DNA of 64,000 nucleotides. Origin: Bacteroidales bacterium (lineage in GTDB: Bacteria; Bacteroidota; Bacteroidia; Bacteroidales; UBA932). The stretch lies in assembly GCA_017938925.1 (NCBI GenBank), contig JAGBAO010000009.1:62001-126000 (forward strand), in the 5' to 3' direction. A program made the translations under genes and the position numbers. This document shows, in pieces, positions 35,175 through 45,130 of this stretch (its first letter is position 1; each line of letters starts with the position of its first letter). The notes beneath the pieces are model-generated. The model was not told the DNA's origin, ran no database searches, and saw only the letters and a list, made by a program, of their open reading frames with translations.

Positions 35175-38100
35175 TCAGAATCTTACTTGAATGTTAAACG
35201 CATAGGTACGTGATCTCGGGAACGAGCCGTTATCCAGACGGAAGACGGACGATGAGGTGTTCACGTCCGGGTCAAATCCCGGATATCTCTTCCACAGCCA
35301 GAGATTGTCACCGCTCAGGCCGAAGGATAGCTCCTTGATGACCTTTTTAGCCTTTTTGGAGAGAGGGATATTGTAGTTGACACTGACAGCCTTCAACCTC
35401 AGCCATGAGGCATCATACACGCTCTTGCTCGATGCCAGAGTGTCATCGAAACCGGCCTTGCATATGTCACTTGTCGGATTTTCCTTTGTCCAGGCTCCGA
35501 GCATCTTCCTGTATTTGTTAGGAGATGAGCTTCCGGAAGCGGCGAACAGCTCGGAGATGTTATAGATGTAACCTCCCAACGAATATGTGAAATATACGCC
35601 AAGCGAGAGTCCCTTTCCGATGAGGAAGTTATTCTGGAAGCCTCCGTAAACCACAGGATCCGCACTTCCGAGGTACACGACATCGTTCTCGTCGAGGAGT
35701 CCGTCATGGTTCATGTCGGCATATTTCGGACGTCCCAGTCCGGTGCCGTTGGCTCCCGTCTTGATTGACGACACATAGGCACGGGTGATTTCGTTATATG
35801 CGATTTCTTCATCCGTATGCCATACACCTTCATATTTATAGCCCCAGATGGCATTCACAGGATATCCCGTCTTATATCCGTAGATATACTGAGGTGATGT
35901 CGAACGCGGGTTGAGATAGGTGGGAACCACTTCTGACTCCGAACCCACACTCGTCACGAGCTGACTGTTGTGAGCTACGGTCAGAGTACTGTTCCACTCA
36001 AAGCCCTTCGTCACGACATTGCGGGTGGTCAGAGTCACCTCCTGACCGATGTTCCTGGTCGAACCGGCATTGGCATAATATGTATTATAACCAGTCGTCT
36101 GCGTATTTCTCATCGCAAGAAGCAGGTCGTTGGTGTCAGACACATAGGCATCCGCCTCAAGCACCACGCGGCTTCCCCAGCCGGCAAAGCTCAATCCCAG
36201 ATTATAGGAAGTCGTGGTCTCCCAGGTCAGATCGGAATTCGCAAGCTTGGATGCCGTGTAGGCCAGAAGCTTGTCATCACCGAATATCCAGTTCGAATAA
36301 GACGACGTGAAGCTTGCCAGAGACATATAAGGGCTTATGGCGTCATTTCCGGAGCGTCCTGCACTGACTCTGAGCGAGAGATCGTTGAGCCAAGGAGACT
36401 TGCTGAACCACTTCTCGTTCATGATGGACCACCTGAGAGCGGCAGCCGGGAAGAAACCCCATTTGCGGTTCTGCGCGAAGTTGGAAGCACCGTCGCCTCT
36501 GAGGGTCAGGGTCACATAATATCTTCTGTGATAATTATAGTTGAAACGTCCAAGTGCGGAAAGCTTGTCCTGATACTGAACATAGGACGAAGCCGTGAAG
36601 CTGTCCGGATGAACAAGGCCGAGAAGGTTCTTGTATGTCAGGCTGTCATTCGTATAGCCTGTGCCTGACAGGCTCTCGGATTTTCTTTTCCAGTGCTCGC
36701 CTGTGAAGCCAAGCAATGCATTGAACTCATGCGCCTTGATCTTCCTGTCATAGTTCCATGTGAGTTCTCCGATATACTTGGTAAGACGGTTCTCGTTGCT
36801 TCGTGCAGTTCCTCCTGTCATGTTGACCTTGGCCACTGCAAGGTACGAAGGCGAATAATAGCCTGTTTCCGTGCTGGTGTCGGTCACTGCGAGGCGGAGC
36901 TTGAGATTCATCCTGCGGTTGATGTCATACTTGAGAGTAGGCGACGCCATTATATAGTTGTTCCACGACTTGTTGATGGTGTTCTTCGCGACGAGATAAG
37001 GGCTATTGAAGGCAGAACCTCCGGAAGACTCCTGGTCTCCGTACCTGTTCCATGTCGCTTCAGGCTCAAGAAGAGGTGACAGATACACAGCAGCAGAAGT
37101 GCTTGTGCCGGTAATGGCAGCCGTCGCCCTGTCCCTGTCCGTATGGGTGTAGTTGACCTTGAGATTCAGGTGCAGCTTCTTGGTCAGGGTGCTGTTTATG
37201 TTGATGCGGCCGGTGAATCTCTGCATGCCCGACTCTATGACCACTCCCGGTGTGTTGTTGTAGCCGAGAGTGACCGAGAACGAGGTTCCGCCCACCTTTC
37301 TGTACGCGCTCAGATAATAGTCCTGAGTGAAGGTCTCCTGTGAGAGCACATCGATCCAGTCGGTTCCCTTGTCCTTGTAATCGGCCGGATTGAACGGCAG
37401 ATTATCCGGATCGAAGCTGCTGAAGCTGGAGGCAGCCATATTTCTCCATGTGGCATATTCCTCAGCATTCAGAATGTCCAGAGATCCTGCAATATGGGCA
37501 TAACTCAATGTCGATTTGAACCGCACACTGAATGTTCCGGCTGCTTTCCTGTCATCCTGGGTCGTCACAAGGATCACTCCGTTCGCACCACGGCTGCCGT
37601 AAATGGCGGTGGATGAAATGTCCTTCAGCACAGAAATGTTCACGATGTCTGCCGGATTGATCTCGTTGAGATCCTCGACAGCATCGGGAACCCCGTCCAC
37701 AACGATGAGAGGCTTGTTTCCCGCAGTGATGGAGCGGCTTCCGCGGATCCTGATCTCGCCTGACTCGCCGACTTCACCGGATCCGGAACTGAATTCCGCA
37801 CCGGCCACTTTTCCCTGCAGGGCCTGAGCCACACTTGTGACAGGCGCCATGCTGATCTCCTCCATATTGACTACCGACACGGTACCTGTCAGGTCACCCT
37901 TCTTGGAAGTACCATAACCGATGACCACCGTTGCCTCAAGCAGCTCGCTGTCATCCTTGAGAGTGATGTCTATCTCCTTTCTTCCGTTCACATGCTCCAC
38001 AATGCTCTTGAAACCGATACATGAAAACTCGAGAATAGCCTCTGACTCCACAGAGATCGAATAACGTCCCAGAGAGTCTGTCATGACGCCATTGGCAGCC

Positions 38101-38246
38101 GCGGCACGTTCGATGACCGCCACACCCTCCAGAGGAAGGCCTGCCTTGTCAGTGACCGCTCCGGACACTGTGATCTTCTGCTGCGCGACCAGCTGGGCTG
38201 ATGCCGACAGCAACAATATGATAAATGCAAATATCCTATGCTTCAT
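35175..38246 (-). CDS. SusC/RagA-family TonB-dependent outer-membrane transporter (SusC4)
   Basis: TonB-dependent importer of 1023 residues. Signal peptide ends QLVAQ. The carboxypeptidase-D regulatory-like domain spans about 24-98 (VSGAVTDKAGLPLEGVAVIE). The TonB-box region is EATVVIGYGTSKKG. The plug has IRIRGSRSITAGNKPLIVVD and DISSTAIYGSRGANGVILVT. The barrel ends PRSRTYAFNIQVRF. It is not closely related to SusC1-3 and belongs to a different substrate group. It sits mid-operon, 4 bp after the BACON lipoprotein, so it shares the distant promoter at 47842-47872 unless an internal one exists. Confidence 0.95.
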   Translation of the reverse strand: MKHRIFAFIILLLSASAQLVAQQKITVSGAVTDKAGLPLEGVAVIERAAAANGVMTDSLGRYSISVESEAILEFSCIGFKSIVEHVNGRKEIDITLKDDSELLEATVVIGYGTSKKGDLTGTVSVVNMEEISMAPVTSVAQALQGKVAGAEFSSGSGEVGESGEIRIRGSRSITAGNKPLIVVDGVPDAVEDLNEINPADIVNISVLKDISSTAIYGSRGANGVILVTTQDDRKAAGTFSVRFKSTLSYAHIAGSLDILNAEEYATWRNMAASSFSSFDPDNLPFNPADYKDKGTDWIDVLSQETFTQDYYLSAYRKVGGTSFSVTLGYNNTPGVVIESGMQRFTGRININSTLTKKLHLNLKVNYTHTDRDRATAAITGTSTSAAVYLSPLLEPEATWNRYGDQESSGGSAFNSPYLVAKNTINKSWNNYIMASPTLKYDINRRMNLKLRLAVTDTSTETGYYSPSYLAVAKVNMTGGTARSNENRLTKYIGELTWNYDRKIKAHEFNALLGFTGEHWKRKSESLSGTGYTNDSLTYKNLLGLVHPDSFTASSYVQYQDKLSALGRFNYNYHRRYYVTLTLRGDGASNFAQNRKWGFFPAAALRWSIMNEKWFSKSPWLNDLSLRVSAGRSGNDAISPYMSLASFTSSYSNWIFGDDKLLAYTASKLANSDLTWETTTSYNLGLSFAGWGSRVVLEADAYVSDTNDLLLAMRNTQTTGYNTYYANAGSTRNIGQEVTLTTRNVVTKGFEWNSTLTVAHNSQLVTSVGSESEVVPTYLNPRSTSPQYIYGYKTGYPVNAIWGYKYEGVWHTDEEIAYNEITRAYVSSIKTGANGTGLGRPKYADMNHDGLLDENDVVYLGSADPVVYGGFQNNFLIGKGLSLGVYFTYSLGGYIYNISELFAASGSSSPNKYRKMLGAWTKENPTSDICKAGFDDTLASSKSVYDASWLRLKAVSVNYNIPLSKKAKKVIKELSFGLSGDNLWLWKRYPGFDPDVNTSSSVFRLDNGSFPRSRTYAFNIQVRF

Positions 38247-38250
38247 GGCT

Positions 38251-39225
38251 TCAATACTTTAGGGTGAGCTTGACCGGCTTATGAGACAGTCCTTCCACAT
38301 CCAGCAGTTCAACTGATGTCAGCAGGGCAAAGACGGACGCCGACACATAGACATAATCCGCCGCATAACTTCTGGACTGGTCATCTGTGTAAGTCTCCAC
38401 ATAATCCTGCATATACATCCACACACAGTCGTACAGATTGTTCTGCCAGGCATATATATCCGAGCGGAAGGCACCGTCCGTGGTGGTCTGCGGATACCAT
38501 TCAGGAGTGGATTCATAACCGATCTGCATGGAGGACAGATGGTACATCTGACCGGCATATATCCACTTGTCACCGGCATAAGGGCCGGAATTATACGTCT
38601 GTCCGATGAGTCCTTTGAAAGCTTCGTACTCCTGATCGGAAGTCATGCCGGCATAGTTGCAGCCGACCACATTGATTCCCTCGACACCTCCTGTCACGAC
38701 TCCGTCAAGAACCACGACATCAGCAGCCTGCCCGGCAATCACGGCAGCCACGTCAGCCGTTCCTTCCGAAGACAGACAAAGCAGTGTAGCCTCCTTTTCC
38801 ACCTTTGCTGCATACTCAAGTTTCAGAGCCGGATCAGCAGTAATCTCATGAGACGGTTCCACATGATGCATTCCCCTCTGCACCAGAACAAGGGTATCGA
38901 CGGTCATAGTCTTTTCAAGGGATATGGCAATCCTTGCAGTGCGGGCCTGTTTCAGAGACTGCATGTCGGACACATTCGAGCTGTAGTAGACCGTGAATGC
39001 ACCGTTGCCGCTCCTTCCGTTCACATCGGTCCTGAGCCAGTCCTGATCGGATTCAATTCTCCACGCACCCTCAGTCTCCACCGACACGGAGACTGTTCCT
39101 TCCGTAGCTCCCAAGATGATCTCACCCACGCAGACTCCCGGAGAATAAGGATCGGTGATGACCACATTCTTGGTGCAGGCTGATATCATAGCACCCAAGA
39201 GAATAATATATAAGAGTTTCTTCAT
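38251..39225 (-). CDS. BACON-domain lipoprotein upstream of SusC4
   Basis: Lipoprotein of about 324 residues. The start at 39225 (MKKLLYIILLGAMISAC) is chosen because AAGGAGG lies 5 nt upstream and it begins 10 bp after the preceding stop; the longer frame would overlap that gene by more than 80 bp. Residues about 25-115 form a BACON/Ig-like module (GVCVGEIILGATEGTVSVSV; WRIESDQDWLRTDVNGRSGN). The remaining 200 residues (FRSDIYAWQNNLYDCVWMYM) are unassigned. The second part discusses no known catalytic motif. Probably surface exposed and part of an adhesin-like or glycan-binding assembly with the three lipoproteins upstream. Confidence 0.75.
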   Translation of the reverse strand: MKKLLYIILLGAMISACTKNVVITDPYSPGVCVGEIILGATEGTVSVSVETEGAWRIESDQDWLRTDVNGRSGNGAFTVYYSSNVSDMQSLKQARTARIAISLEKTMTVDTLVLVQRGMHHVEPSHEITADPALKLEYAAKVEKEATLLCLSSEGTADVAAVIAGQAADVVVLDGVVTGGVEGINVVGCNYAGMTSDQEYEAFKGLIGQTYNSGPYAGDKWIYAGQMYHLSSMQIGYESTPEWYPQTTTDGAFRSDIYAWQNNLYDCVWMYMQDYVETYTDDQSRSYAADYVYVSASVFALLTSVELLDVEGLSHKPVKLTLKY

Positions 39226-39235
39226 ACCGACCTCC

Positions 39236-40111
39236 TTATTCATCTTTATCAAACTCAACTTCCACCTCGCTGAAACCGTCCGGTCCGCCGGATGGACTGA
39301 AAGACAGGGTGGCCACACTCATATCCGATGCATCGATCTTCTCCAGAACCACTTCAGGGACACTGCACACGAATGATGAGTCGAATCCGTCAATGTGCAG
39401 GGTCACCTTCAGGTCGTCATATGTTCCCGGCGGCATCACCAGACAGAATCCTGTCAGGGAGCCATCATCTGACCTGGAAAGGACTCCCTCGCCGCAGTTC
39501 AGTACAATATGGTTATCCGCATTTTCCGTCATCCGGATCGTACCGTCCTGCATAATCACTCCAAGGCCGGAGAGTCCCGACTTTTCGGAATCCAGACGCA
39601 GGCCCTTCACCTTGACTGCTTCAGCAAAACCCACTGTCAAGCGAAGCAAGGCATTCGGATAATGGAATTCCATCTTGCCTTCGTTCATATGGGCGAATGC
39701 TGATGGAGTATATTTCAGATACATCTCCACAGGATCCTCCCCATACACCTGCTCCGACTCGATAAGGAACGGCATGGCTGCTGCATCACCTATATAGGAA
39801 GGACTGTACGGATAGTAGGCGGCAAGCGTTCCCTTTACCACCGGCCCGTAGAAGAAGGCCTGGCCAAGGCCCACGCCTGCCTTCTTTATCGCATACGGCT
39901 CATTATATCCCTGCTCGGAGCCATAGACGCCGATGGATGCTCCTTCAGGCCAGACCATATCCTTGTCTGAAAACAGCAGGGCCTTGAAATCCGCTTCCAC
40001 AAGGGTGTAGCCGCTGTCATCGACAGGGGGATACTCCTTGTCCTTATATTCAGTGCAACCGGCCGTCACGGTCACAACCGCGAGAATAAATGCTGATATA
40101 TTGAATTTCAT
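39236..40111 (-). CDS. Fimbrillin-like (Mfa/FimA-type) lipoprotein
   Basis: Lipoprotein of 291 residues (VTVTAGCTEYKDKEY). It has the layout of Bacteroidales fimbrillin-family proteins. A short disordered region follows the Cys, then SIGVYGSEQGYNE and TLAAYYPYSPSYIGD, the FHYPNALLRLTVGF strand of the N-terminal domain, and a smaller C-terminal beta-domain (PPGTYDDLKVTLHIDGFDSS). Fimbrillins polymerise into type V pili or act as tip or anchor subunits. In polysaccharide loci similar proteins may bind glycans. It precedes the BACON gene by 10 bp and follows two larger lipoproteins with related N-termini, suggesting one surface assembly. Confidence 0.75.
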   Translation of the reverse strand: MKFNISAFILAVVTVTAGCTEYKDKEYPPVDDSGYTLVEADFKALLFSDKDMVWPEGASIGVYGSEQGYNEPYAIKKAGVGLGQAFFYGPVVKGTLAAYYPYSPSYIGDAAAMPFLIESEQVYGEDPVEMYLKYTPSAFAHMNEGKMEFHYPNALLRLTVGFAEAVKVKGLRLDSEKSGLSGLGVIMQDGTIRMTENADNHIVLNCGEGVLSRSDDGSLTGFCLVMPPGTYDDLKVTLHIDGFDSSFVCSVPEVVLEKIDASDMSVATLSFSPSGGPDGFSEVEVEFDKDE

Positions 40112-40140
40112 CTCGTTAGGGTTAGTAAGAATGGTTTGTG

Positions 40141-42552
40141 TTACTGTGCTGCAGTATAGGTAATAGTCGCAGAAACCTCAACCCCGGCACCCGATGCTGT
40201 AGTCTGTGCTGACTGTCCACCACCAATAAGATTTGAACTCACTTTAGCTTCAGTATTGAAAAGCTTGACCGTGAGCGTATTAACAAGATTTGTCGTTACG
40301 GATGCGCTGCTAAGGAGTCCACCTGAACTATACAAAATACCTGAAACAGCCAATGAACCTTTTATACTTGACCCATTTACATCCGGAGTAAGTCCTGTTG
40401 TTGCATCCGGAACCACAGCAACAACTGCTCTGTTGAACTTATAAGTTGATATTCTTTGGAAATATCCGCCAAGATTCAGAGTCCCACCATTGAGGTTAAA
40501 AGGTCCGACCGCGTAACCTATCACTCCACCCCAAGACACCATCGGACGCTTACCGTTTCCGATCTGGCAGCTTACAGTGATTGCATCCATATCAAGGTAA
40601 GCGCCAAAACCGACAAGGCCGCCTGCCACAGCATTGTAAGCCGGACGTGTAGATACGACATCTGGTACAGGGGAATCATCAGAACACAGATCATATGTTA
40701 TTACATCTCCTGTATTTGAGCAATTGCTGAGCAAAGCGTGGTCTTCAGACAAGCCTACAAGAGATCCTGCAACTCCTCCGGTATATACCTTATTGTTACT
40801 TTCCGAGGTCTTTGAATAATTGTCACCGCAGTTGTAGAGCACTCCGCTGTTGTCGCAGTCTGTCAGACTTATATCATACCCTTTGAGGGTAAGTCCCAAT
40901 CCGCTGCAGTCCGTTCCACAACCGATAATGCCTCCCATGCAGATGGAATAGGCCTTCATTCCGTTGGACGTCTTCATTTCTTCTGCACTCAAGGTTATGT
41001 TTCCGGAATTGTCGCAGTCCTTTAAAGTAGCAGATCTGCAGCTTCTTATCCAACCAGCGACACCTCCTATGCCTGTGAATGCCATTCCTGGCGTCTCATG
41101 GTCAGCTGGGGGAACAGGAGTGAACCTGATTTCTTTTAAATTCTCGCAGCCGTCAAGGACAACGCTATACGGAGCATCTCCTCCTGCTCTTACATCACCG
41201 ACAACACCTCCTATCGCAACATTGTACTTTTCACCGTCGGTATATGTCACCGTACCTGTTATGGCACCGCTGTTTGTGCAGCCTGAGATTTCTGTAACAA
41301 TATCCCCTTCAACGTCTGCTGTCGGGAGAACTGCTGCAAAACCTGCAATATAGGCGGCCTTATCTACAAGTTCGAAAGTGACATTCATTTTATTGGTGCA
41401 GTCCGTGATCTTTCCGCCAGGATCAAGAGTCCTGACAAACGGTGCACCGTAATTGTCAAGCTTGAGCTCTCCGGCAAGTGTCAGATTCCTAATCTCTCCT
41501 GAGACCTCGAGGAACAATGAGCTTGTCGCATTGTTGCGGGTGATAGTCTTGCCATTCCCGTCAAAAACATATTTGAACTCCTTGGTAATCGGAGTAAGGT
41601 CATCAGCAGTGATGTCCGCTCCCAGACGCACAAAGCCACCCTTATACAGAAAGCCTCTCAAATCATCTGACGAGTTTACGGCAGCTGCGAACTCCTCCCA
41701 TTCCTCCACTGTCTCGATATCCTTGGCCATCGGCACATAGTCGACATCATTGAATGAATACAGTTTACCGGCCTCCAGAGCACTTTCCGGATGCCATATA
41801 TTCTGCATCTGCCGGCGGTCTCCCTTCCGGGTGAAGAAGAAGGTCAGCCCTTCCGGATAATCTCCTGCAGGGATGCAGAAATAGAAGTCAGTTCCCTTTT
41901 CCTGGTTAAGAGAGATTTCTTTGATATCCAGTTTCAGCTCGTCATTCCCTTCGACAGCCTCAAGTACACCGGTCTCGGGCGAGAACCTGAAACTTCCGCA
42001 CAGAGGAGCATCCTTCGAAGCGGAGAAGAGTCTCGCTTCCACGATGTCATCGGTTCCCTTTATGTTCACCCTCACAGCCGCACAGAGATTGTGCAGGGTG
42101 ACTTTATCCGGTGTCTGCGCATGACCGTACATCACAGCCGCACCATTGGCAAAGGATCCTGAATCGTATGCCTGCACAGACGGCAGTTCCACTGCAATTG
42201 TTCCCTTGGCATCGTAAGAGGACTCCTTGACGATTTCATGAGGGTAGATGATATTGAATGGTGCAGCGAGGTCCGGAAGCTGAAAGTCCGCCTCACTTTT
42301 CTTCTCGCCATCAGCAACGGCAACCGGCAGAGAAGCCTGTCCGTTCACATTGATCCGGTCTCCGTCAGACCAATAGACCTTCAGAGGACTTCCGCCCGAG
42401 GCATAGTCCAGCCAGGTCTTGGTCTGCACAAATGGCAGACATGCACGAAGAGCCATACCGGCATTGTCTTGAACGCCGGATGACTCTTCCTTGAGACAGG
42501 CTGAAAAAAGCATTCCGCAGAGAGTGACGAGCGAAATTAGTCTTAGTTTCAT
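40141..42552 (-). CDS. Repeat-containing surface lipoprotein, fimbrillin-like N-terminus (copy B)
   Basis: Protein of 803 residues with lipobox LFSAC. Residues 25-260 resemble the fimbrillin-like N-terminal region (TKTWLDYASGGSPLKVYWSD; LHNLCAAVRVNIKG). Residues about 300-690 are imperfect repeats of the pattern IxGCTNxGxITG...VGGVVGDVR, each 50-65 residues, resembling GLUG-type or beta-helix repeats. A beta-rich tail follows. It is colinear with the next gene upstream (42609-45119): both share VFDGNGKTITR, SSLF and GEIRNLTLAGEL in order. Probably an elongated surface adhesin or glycan-binding rod. The gap to the downstream gene is 29 bp. Confidence 0.75.
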   Translation of the reverse strand: MKLRLISLVTLCGMLFSACLKEESSGVQDNAGMALRACLPFVQTKTWLDYASGGSPLKVYWSDGDRINVNGQASLPVAVADGEKKSEADFQLPDLAAPFNIIYPHEIVKESSYDAKGTIAVELPSVQAYDSGSFANGAAVMYGHAQTPDKVTLHNLCAAVRVNIKGTDDIVEARLFSASKDAPLCGSFRFSPETGVLEAVEGNDELKLDIKEISLNQEKGTDFYFCIPAGDYPEGLTFFFTRKGDRRQMQNIWHPESALEAGKLYSFNDVDYVPMAKDIETVEEWEEFAAAVNSSDDLRGFLYKGGFVRLGADITADDLTPITKEFKYVFDGNGKTITRNNATSSLFLEVSGEIRNLTLAGELKLDNYGAPFVRTLDPGGKITDCTNKMNVTFELVDKAAYIAGFAAVLPTADVEGDIVTEISGCTNSGAITGTVTYTDGEKYNVAIGGVVGDVRAGGDAPYSVVLDGCENLKEIRFTPVPPADHETPGMAFTGIGGVAGWIRSCRSATLKDCDNSGNITLSAEEMKTSNGMKAYSICMGGIIGCGTDCSGLGLTLKGYDISLTDCDNSGVLYNCGDNYSKTSESNNKVYTGGVAGSLVGLSEDHALLSNCSNTGDVITYDLCSDDSPVPDVVSTRPAYNAVAGGLVGFGAYLDMDAITVSCQIGNGKRPMVSWGGVIGYAVGPFNLNGGTLNLGGYFQRISTYKFNRAVVAVVPDATTGLTPDVNGSSIKGSLAVSGILYSSGGLLSSASVTTNLVNTLTVKLFNTEAKVSSNLIGGGQSAQTTASGAGVEVSATITYTAAQ

Positions 42553-42608
42553 GCTGTTAAGGTTATATATTTAAGGCACCCGCCCGTCACGGGTGCTTGT
42601 TGGATTAT

Positions 42609-45119
42609 TTACAAAGTACCGTGTGTGAAAGTATTTCCTTCACCGATTGTAATGACAGCATTAGCAGAAGATCCTACACCGCAAGTGAGATTGTTCTTTA
42701 CTTTATCATTTGTACTTGTTGGCTTAAACGGATCTGAACTAAACGGATAAGTCTCATTAAGATCTCTCAGATTGTCGGTCAGACCGGCTGCAGGATAACT
42801 ACCGGTTGTCAGCATTTTACATGTTACCAATGAGCCTGAAATGGTGCTACCTGTGGTCGAAGGTGCTGGTGATAACGGATCGCCCTTGCTACCAAATTTA
42901 ACAGGAATGACCGCGAGGACAGCTCTATTCATATTGTATTCCTGAATTCTATTGAAATATCCTACCACATTAACTGTACTGCCTGTCAGATTGAATGGCC
43001 TCATCGCAAATCCTATGACACCTCCCCAAGCCACAGACTGGCGTTTTCCGTTTCCTAACTGACAAGCAACATTACACTGATCCATGTTAAGATTTCCTCC
43101 AAAGCCGATAAATCCACCAGCTACAGCACTGGTCGCGGAAGTCGTTGCAGCATTTTCGCCACATACATCATAAGAATAGACATTGCCAGTGTTTGTACAC
43201 GAAGTTATTGTAGCATATTCACCAGATTTACCAACAAGAGCACCTGCAAGGCCTCCTGTATAGACCTTGTTACTACTTTCTGTTCCTGCAGAAGAATTGA
43301 CCATACAATTGTGGATTGTGCCTGTGTTGTCGCAGTCAGTCAGGGTGTAATCTATTCCTGTAAGTGGAAGTATTCCACCGGAATGTCCGGTTCCGATGCC
43401 TATTATACCACCTACAGCAGTAGGAGTAGCCTTCAGACCAGTTTTAGATGCGATATAATCAGCCTTCACGGTAATATTTCCAGAATTATCGCAATTTGTA
43501 AGAGTAATCGATGCTGCACTTCTTACATAACCGATGATTCCTCCCACGCCGCACACAGTCATACCATAATCATTGGTCTCGCCAGATTTAGGAGAGAGAG
43601 TAATAGGAGCCGTATTCTTACAATTTGTAAGAACCAGACCATAATCATAATCTCCGACAGAAGCACGGATATCACCTAAGATTCCGGCTACTGCGGTGTT
43701 GTAGTTTGCCGCTGATACATCCACTGTTCCTTCAATCTTACCATTGTTGGTGCAGTCAGATATTTCCAGAACCTCAAGTCCTTCTATGTCATTTCTTACA
43801 GCAACTGCTGCTATACCTGTAACATAACAATGTGTCTTGATATCAAAGGTTATATTCATATTGTTGGTACATCCCGTGATCTTTGCACCGGCATGAATAT
43901 GCTTAACAAAAGGAGCATCTTCTGCATTAGTGAGATTAAGTTCACCAGCAAGTGTCAGATTGCGAATTTCTCCAGTAAGGAGAGAGAATAGAGATGACGT
44001 TGCTTTCTTTCTGGTAATAGTTTTTCCATTTCCATCAAAGACGTATTTGAATTTAGATGTAACAGATTTCAGTTCCACTTCGTCATCATTGATGTCTGCA
44101 CCGAGCTTCACTGTGCCATTTCCGAGCCACCTGTACAGTTCCCAATCCTTTCCACTGTTTACAGCATCAGCAAAATCGTTCCAATCCTGCGCCGACATGA
44201 TTTCACCGGAACCAGGATTGAAGGCTGGATTGAAAGGTGTGATTACTCCACCCATATCAGTAAAGTCTGTCTTTAATGCTGGTATCTTGTATGAAGCAAA
44301 CTTTCCGTTCACATCCTTGATGGTGATGATAAGTCCGTCAGCATATTTGTATGCAGGAATTCCTATAATCATGGCTTTGCCCTGCGCTACGCCCTCGTCA
44401 GTACAATCATAGGCAATCACCTCGGTAAGCTCATTCGGAGTGAGAACAGGGGCGTTCCCTTCGCCATCGTAGGTCAGATCCCATTTACCGGCGATATTAG
44501 GCTGCTCACCTGCCTGACGGATGTAAACAGACTTGATATTGTCTTTTACAGAGCTTCCTTCTGAATTGACAGTAATCGCCAGGAAAGTGCACATATGCTT
44601 GAATTTCAAGGATGTCTCATCATCGCTATATGCGGCAAGAATATCTGCGGCAGAGTCAAATGATACGGCAGATTTGTCATTTTTCACAAGTCTGTAATCC
44701 TGAAAATTGGACGTACCGTTGACCTTGATGATGTATGCTCCGTCGGAATAGCTGGATACATGCTGGGCAGTCACAGCGTGATATGGCGCTGAAACTCCTT
44801 GCACACTGAAGGATATGACAGCACCTGTTGTGCCATCCTCTTTTATAATATCTTCGGATTCCACACCATTGACAGAAATATGGTCACCCAACATGAACAT
44901 CGTTTCACATTCTCCTTCCTGGATTGCATTCTCATCATACCAGATCGTAGTCTTAGTCTCGACCTGATCCAATGAGCCGGTAAATGTGACGAGGTCGCCT
45001 TCAGGCTGCGCACCTGCGTTGATGTCAGTATTTACATCCGGATTCGCCAGCTCTTCCTGACATCCGGCGACAGTCATTGCGGCAAACGCCACAAAAAATA
45101 GATTTCTGATTGTTTTCAT
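42609..45119 (-). CDS. Repeat-containing surface lipoprotein, fimbrillin-like N-terminus (copy A)
   Basis: Protein of 836 residues with lipobox MTVAGC. Residues 40-300 resemble a fimbrillin-like region (LVTFTGSLDQVETKTTIWYD; FKHMCTFLAITVNSEGSSVK). Residues about 370-720 carry repeats such as ITGCTNNMNITFD, ISDCTNNGKIEGT and LTNCDNSGNITVKA, each followed by a VGGIIG turn; this fits a GLUG-like right-handed or beta-helical rod. It is a paralogue of the protein at 40141-42552, probably by tandem duplication. The two may differ in ligand or in antigenic surface. It follows a 56-codon gene by 11 bp. Confidence 0.75.
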   Translation of the reverse strand: MKTIRNLFFVAFAAMTVAGCQEELANPDVNTDINAGAQPEGDLVTFTGSLDQVETKTTIWYDENAIQEGECETMFMLGDHISVNGVESEDIIKEDGTTGAVISFSVQGVSAPYHAVTAQHVSSYSDGAYIIKVNGTSNFQDYRLVKNDKSAVSFDSAADILAAYSDDETSLKFKHMCTFLAITVNSEGSSVKDNIKSVYIRQAGEQPNIAGKWDLTYDGEGNAPVLTPNELTEVIAYDCTDEGVAQGKAMIIGIPAYKYADGLIITIKDVNGKFASYKIPALKTDFTDMGGVITPFNPAFNPGSGEIMSAQDWNDFADAVNSGKDWELYRWLGNGTVKLGADINDDEVELKSVTSKFKYVFDGNGKTITRKKATSSLFSLLTGEIRNLTLAGELNLTNAEDAPFVKHIHAGAKITGCTNNMNITFDIKTHCYVTGIAAVAVRNDIEGLEVLEISDCTNNGKIEGTVDVSAANYNTAVAGILGDIRASVGDYDYGLVLTNCKNTAPITLSPKSGETNDYGMTVCGVGGIIGYVRSAASITLTNCDNSGNITVKADYIASKTGLKATPTAVGGIIGIGTGHSGGILPLTGIDYTLTDCDNTGTIHNCMVNSSAGTESSNKVYTGGLAGALVGKSGEYATITSCTNTGNVYSYDVCGENAATTSATSAVAGGFIGFGGNLNMDQCNVACQLGNGKRQSVAWGGVIGFAMRPFNLTGSTVNVVGYFNRIQEYNMNRAVLAVIPVKFGSKGDPLSPAPSTTGSTISGSLVTCKMLTTGSYPAAGLTDNLRDLNETYPFSSDPFKPTSTNDKVKNNLTCGVGSSANAVITIGEGNTFTHGTL

Positions 45120-45130
45120 AGCGTTGCGTT

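Noticed and set aside
35970-36668. A 232-codon open frame on the plus strand opposite SusC4
   Set aside because: It lies wholly antisense to a clear susC gene, shows no family motif or signal peptide and is Arg/Ser/His-rich. Long antisense frames of this kind occur opposite most large genes here (for example 29919-30470 and 59100-59819).
42526-42537. GACGAGCGAAA near a lipoprotein start as a stray crossover site
   Set aside because: Only the central ACGAGCG matches; neither outer AAA/TTT arm is present, and it lies inside the coding sequence.
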